Shown: positions 16,834 to 17,435 of the stretch, in pieces
How the letters are laid out: every line of letters begins with the position of its first letter
Numbering within the stretch: the stretch's first letter is position 1
Assembly (NCBI GenBank): GCA_023435945.1
Contig: JAEZLB010000186.1
Location: 1-17,435, forward strand
Direction of reading: 5' to 3'
DNA: 17,435 bases
Source: Pseudomonadota bacterium
GTDB lineage: Bacteria > Pseudomonadota > Gammaproteobacteria > Burkholderiales > Burkholderiaceae_D
Notes under the pieces: generated by a model
What the model was told of the DNA's origin: nothing
Database searches by the model: none
Seen by the model: only the letters and a program-made list of their open reading frames with translations
Program-made: the position numbers and the translations under genes

Positions 16834-17435
16834 TCAGAGGCCAGTTCCGATCTGGAACTGGAAACTTTGCAACCTGTCATTCGGATGCTCGTTGATCGGA
16901 CGGGCCAAGCTGAGCTTGAGCGGCCCGATAGGCGATAGCCAGCTTATACCAAGGCCGTAAGAATAGCGCAAATCCCCTACCCCCATCTTCTCGCCTTCCT
17001 GGAACACCTGCCCGCCATCCACGAAGGTGAACCAACGCAAGGTCCTGTCCGGACCGCCGCCCGGGAACGGGAACTGCAGTTCTGCATTCAGGATAATGCG
17101 CGACTGGCCGCCGATAGGATCTTCCCCTGCCACCGGATCAACCGACAACGACGCACCACGGTACCCACGCACTGAGCCGATACCACCTGCGTAGAAATTC
17201 TTGAAAACGGGATAAGGCTTGCCGCCTAATCCGCGGCCGTAGTTAACTTCGCCGTTCAGGGCCAGGGTACTGCTACCGAACACGGGCATGAAATACTGAT
17301 GCTGGTAGGTGGCGCGATAATACTGCAGGTCCGCAAAGGCCCCCACCTCCAGGTTGGCACGCTGATAGCGACCACGCGTCGGCGCCAGGGCACTGTCGCG
17401 GCTGTCACGAGCCCACGCCACGGTCAGAGGTATGG
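16834..17435 (-). CDS. bamA: Outer membrane protein assembly factor BamA, N-terminal part outside the window
   Basis: BamA is the essential 16-strand barrel that inserts beta-barrel proteins into the outer membrane. Only about the last 200 residues are visible; the five POTRA domains lie to the right of the window. The fragment is all barrel: IPLTVAWARDSRDSALAPTRG, then GRGLGGKPYPVFKNFYAGG, the conserved loop-6 motif VRGY (normally VRGF/Y) in GIGSVRGYRG, FVDGGQVF, and the closing strands LRYSYGLGISWLSPIGPLKLS and FQFQIGTGL. The last residue is Leu where Phe or Trp is the usual C-terminal beta-signal residue. The frame is open to the window edge, so the gene is cut, not truncated. It is the promoter-proximal gene of the lpx unit within this window. 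Confidence 0.97.
   Translation of the reverse strand, partial: IPLTVAWARDSRDSALAPTRGRYQRANLEVGAFADLQYYRATYQHQYFMPVFGSSTLALNGEVNYGRGLGGKPYPVFKNFYAGGIGSVRGYRGASLSVDPVAGEDPIGGQSRIILNAELQFPFPGGGPDRTLRWFTFVDGGQVFQEGEKMGVGDLRYSYGLGISWLSPIGPLKLSLARPINEHPNDRLQSFQFQIGTGL

Noticed and set aside
16820..16860. Sigma-E promoter (GGAACT) ahead of skp
   Set aside because: GGAACT occurs at the bamA end, but no matching -10 follows at the proper spacing and the bases encode the conserved barrel end.

Overview
The window looks like ordinary core chromosome of a betaproteobacterium. The QueE protein has the CX14CX2C radical-SAM loop known from Burkholderia, a smpB/ratA-rnfH/DUF4124/guaB-guaA neighbourhood is present, and base composition is moderately GC-rich. 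A member of the Nitrosomonadales/Methylophilaceae is a reasonable guess, supported weakly by a LpxA acyl-chain ruler that predicts 3-OH-C10. I assign the group from remembered protein similarity, not from a search. Nearly every base is used: 19 protein-coding genes (two cut by the window edges), no gap above 160 bases, and no mobile element, CRISPR array, rRNA or tRNA gene.

Left part (1-5824, all minus strand): bamA-distal housekeeping genes read guaB -> guaA -> purC-like -> queE -> queD -> tadA. guaB and guaA convert IMP to XMP to GMP. The purC-like gene behind them is a divergent, short SAICAR synthetase. queE and queD make the 7-deazaguanine precursor from a GTP-derived pterin, and tadA makes inosine; both pathways modify the tRNA wobble base. 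The guaB-guaA gap holds two strong hairpins, one terminator-like, which is the best regulatory candidate in the window.

Middle part (5825-11217): a divergent promoter region separates guaB from a secreted DUF4124 protein. rnfH and ratA (overlapping, minus strand) face smpB (plus strand). ppsA (PEP synthase, minus) is divergent from ppsR, its bifunctional kinase/phosphorylase regulator, so enzyme and regulator share one 151-base intergenic region.

Right part (11256-17435, all minus strand): the classical outer-membrane biogenesis operon bamA -> skp -> lpxD -> fabZ -> lpxA -> lpxB -> rnhB, with a SpoU-family RNA 2'-O-methyltransferase coupled to the end by a 4-base ATGA overlap. Most junctions overlap or nearly touch, so this is one transcription unit for lipid A acylation (lpxD, fabZ, lpxA, lpxB) and beta-barrel assembly (bamA, skp).

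I do not see a new biological system. The observations most worth a second look are the structured guaB-guaA leader, the atypical PurC, a tandem duplication at the FabZ N-terminus, the leucine at the BamA C-terminus, the LpxA Met169 ruler and an 8-A run in the DUF4124 gene.
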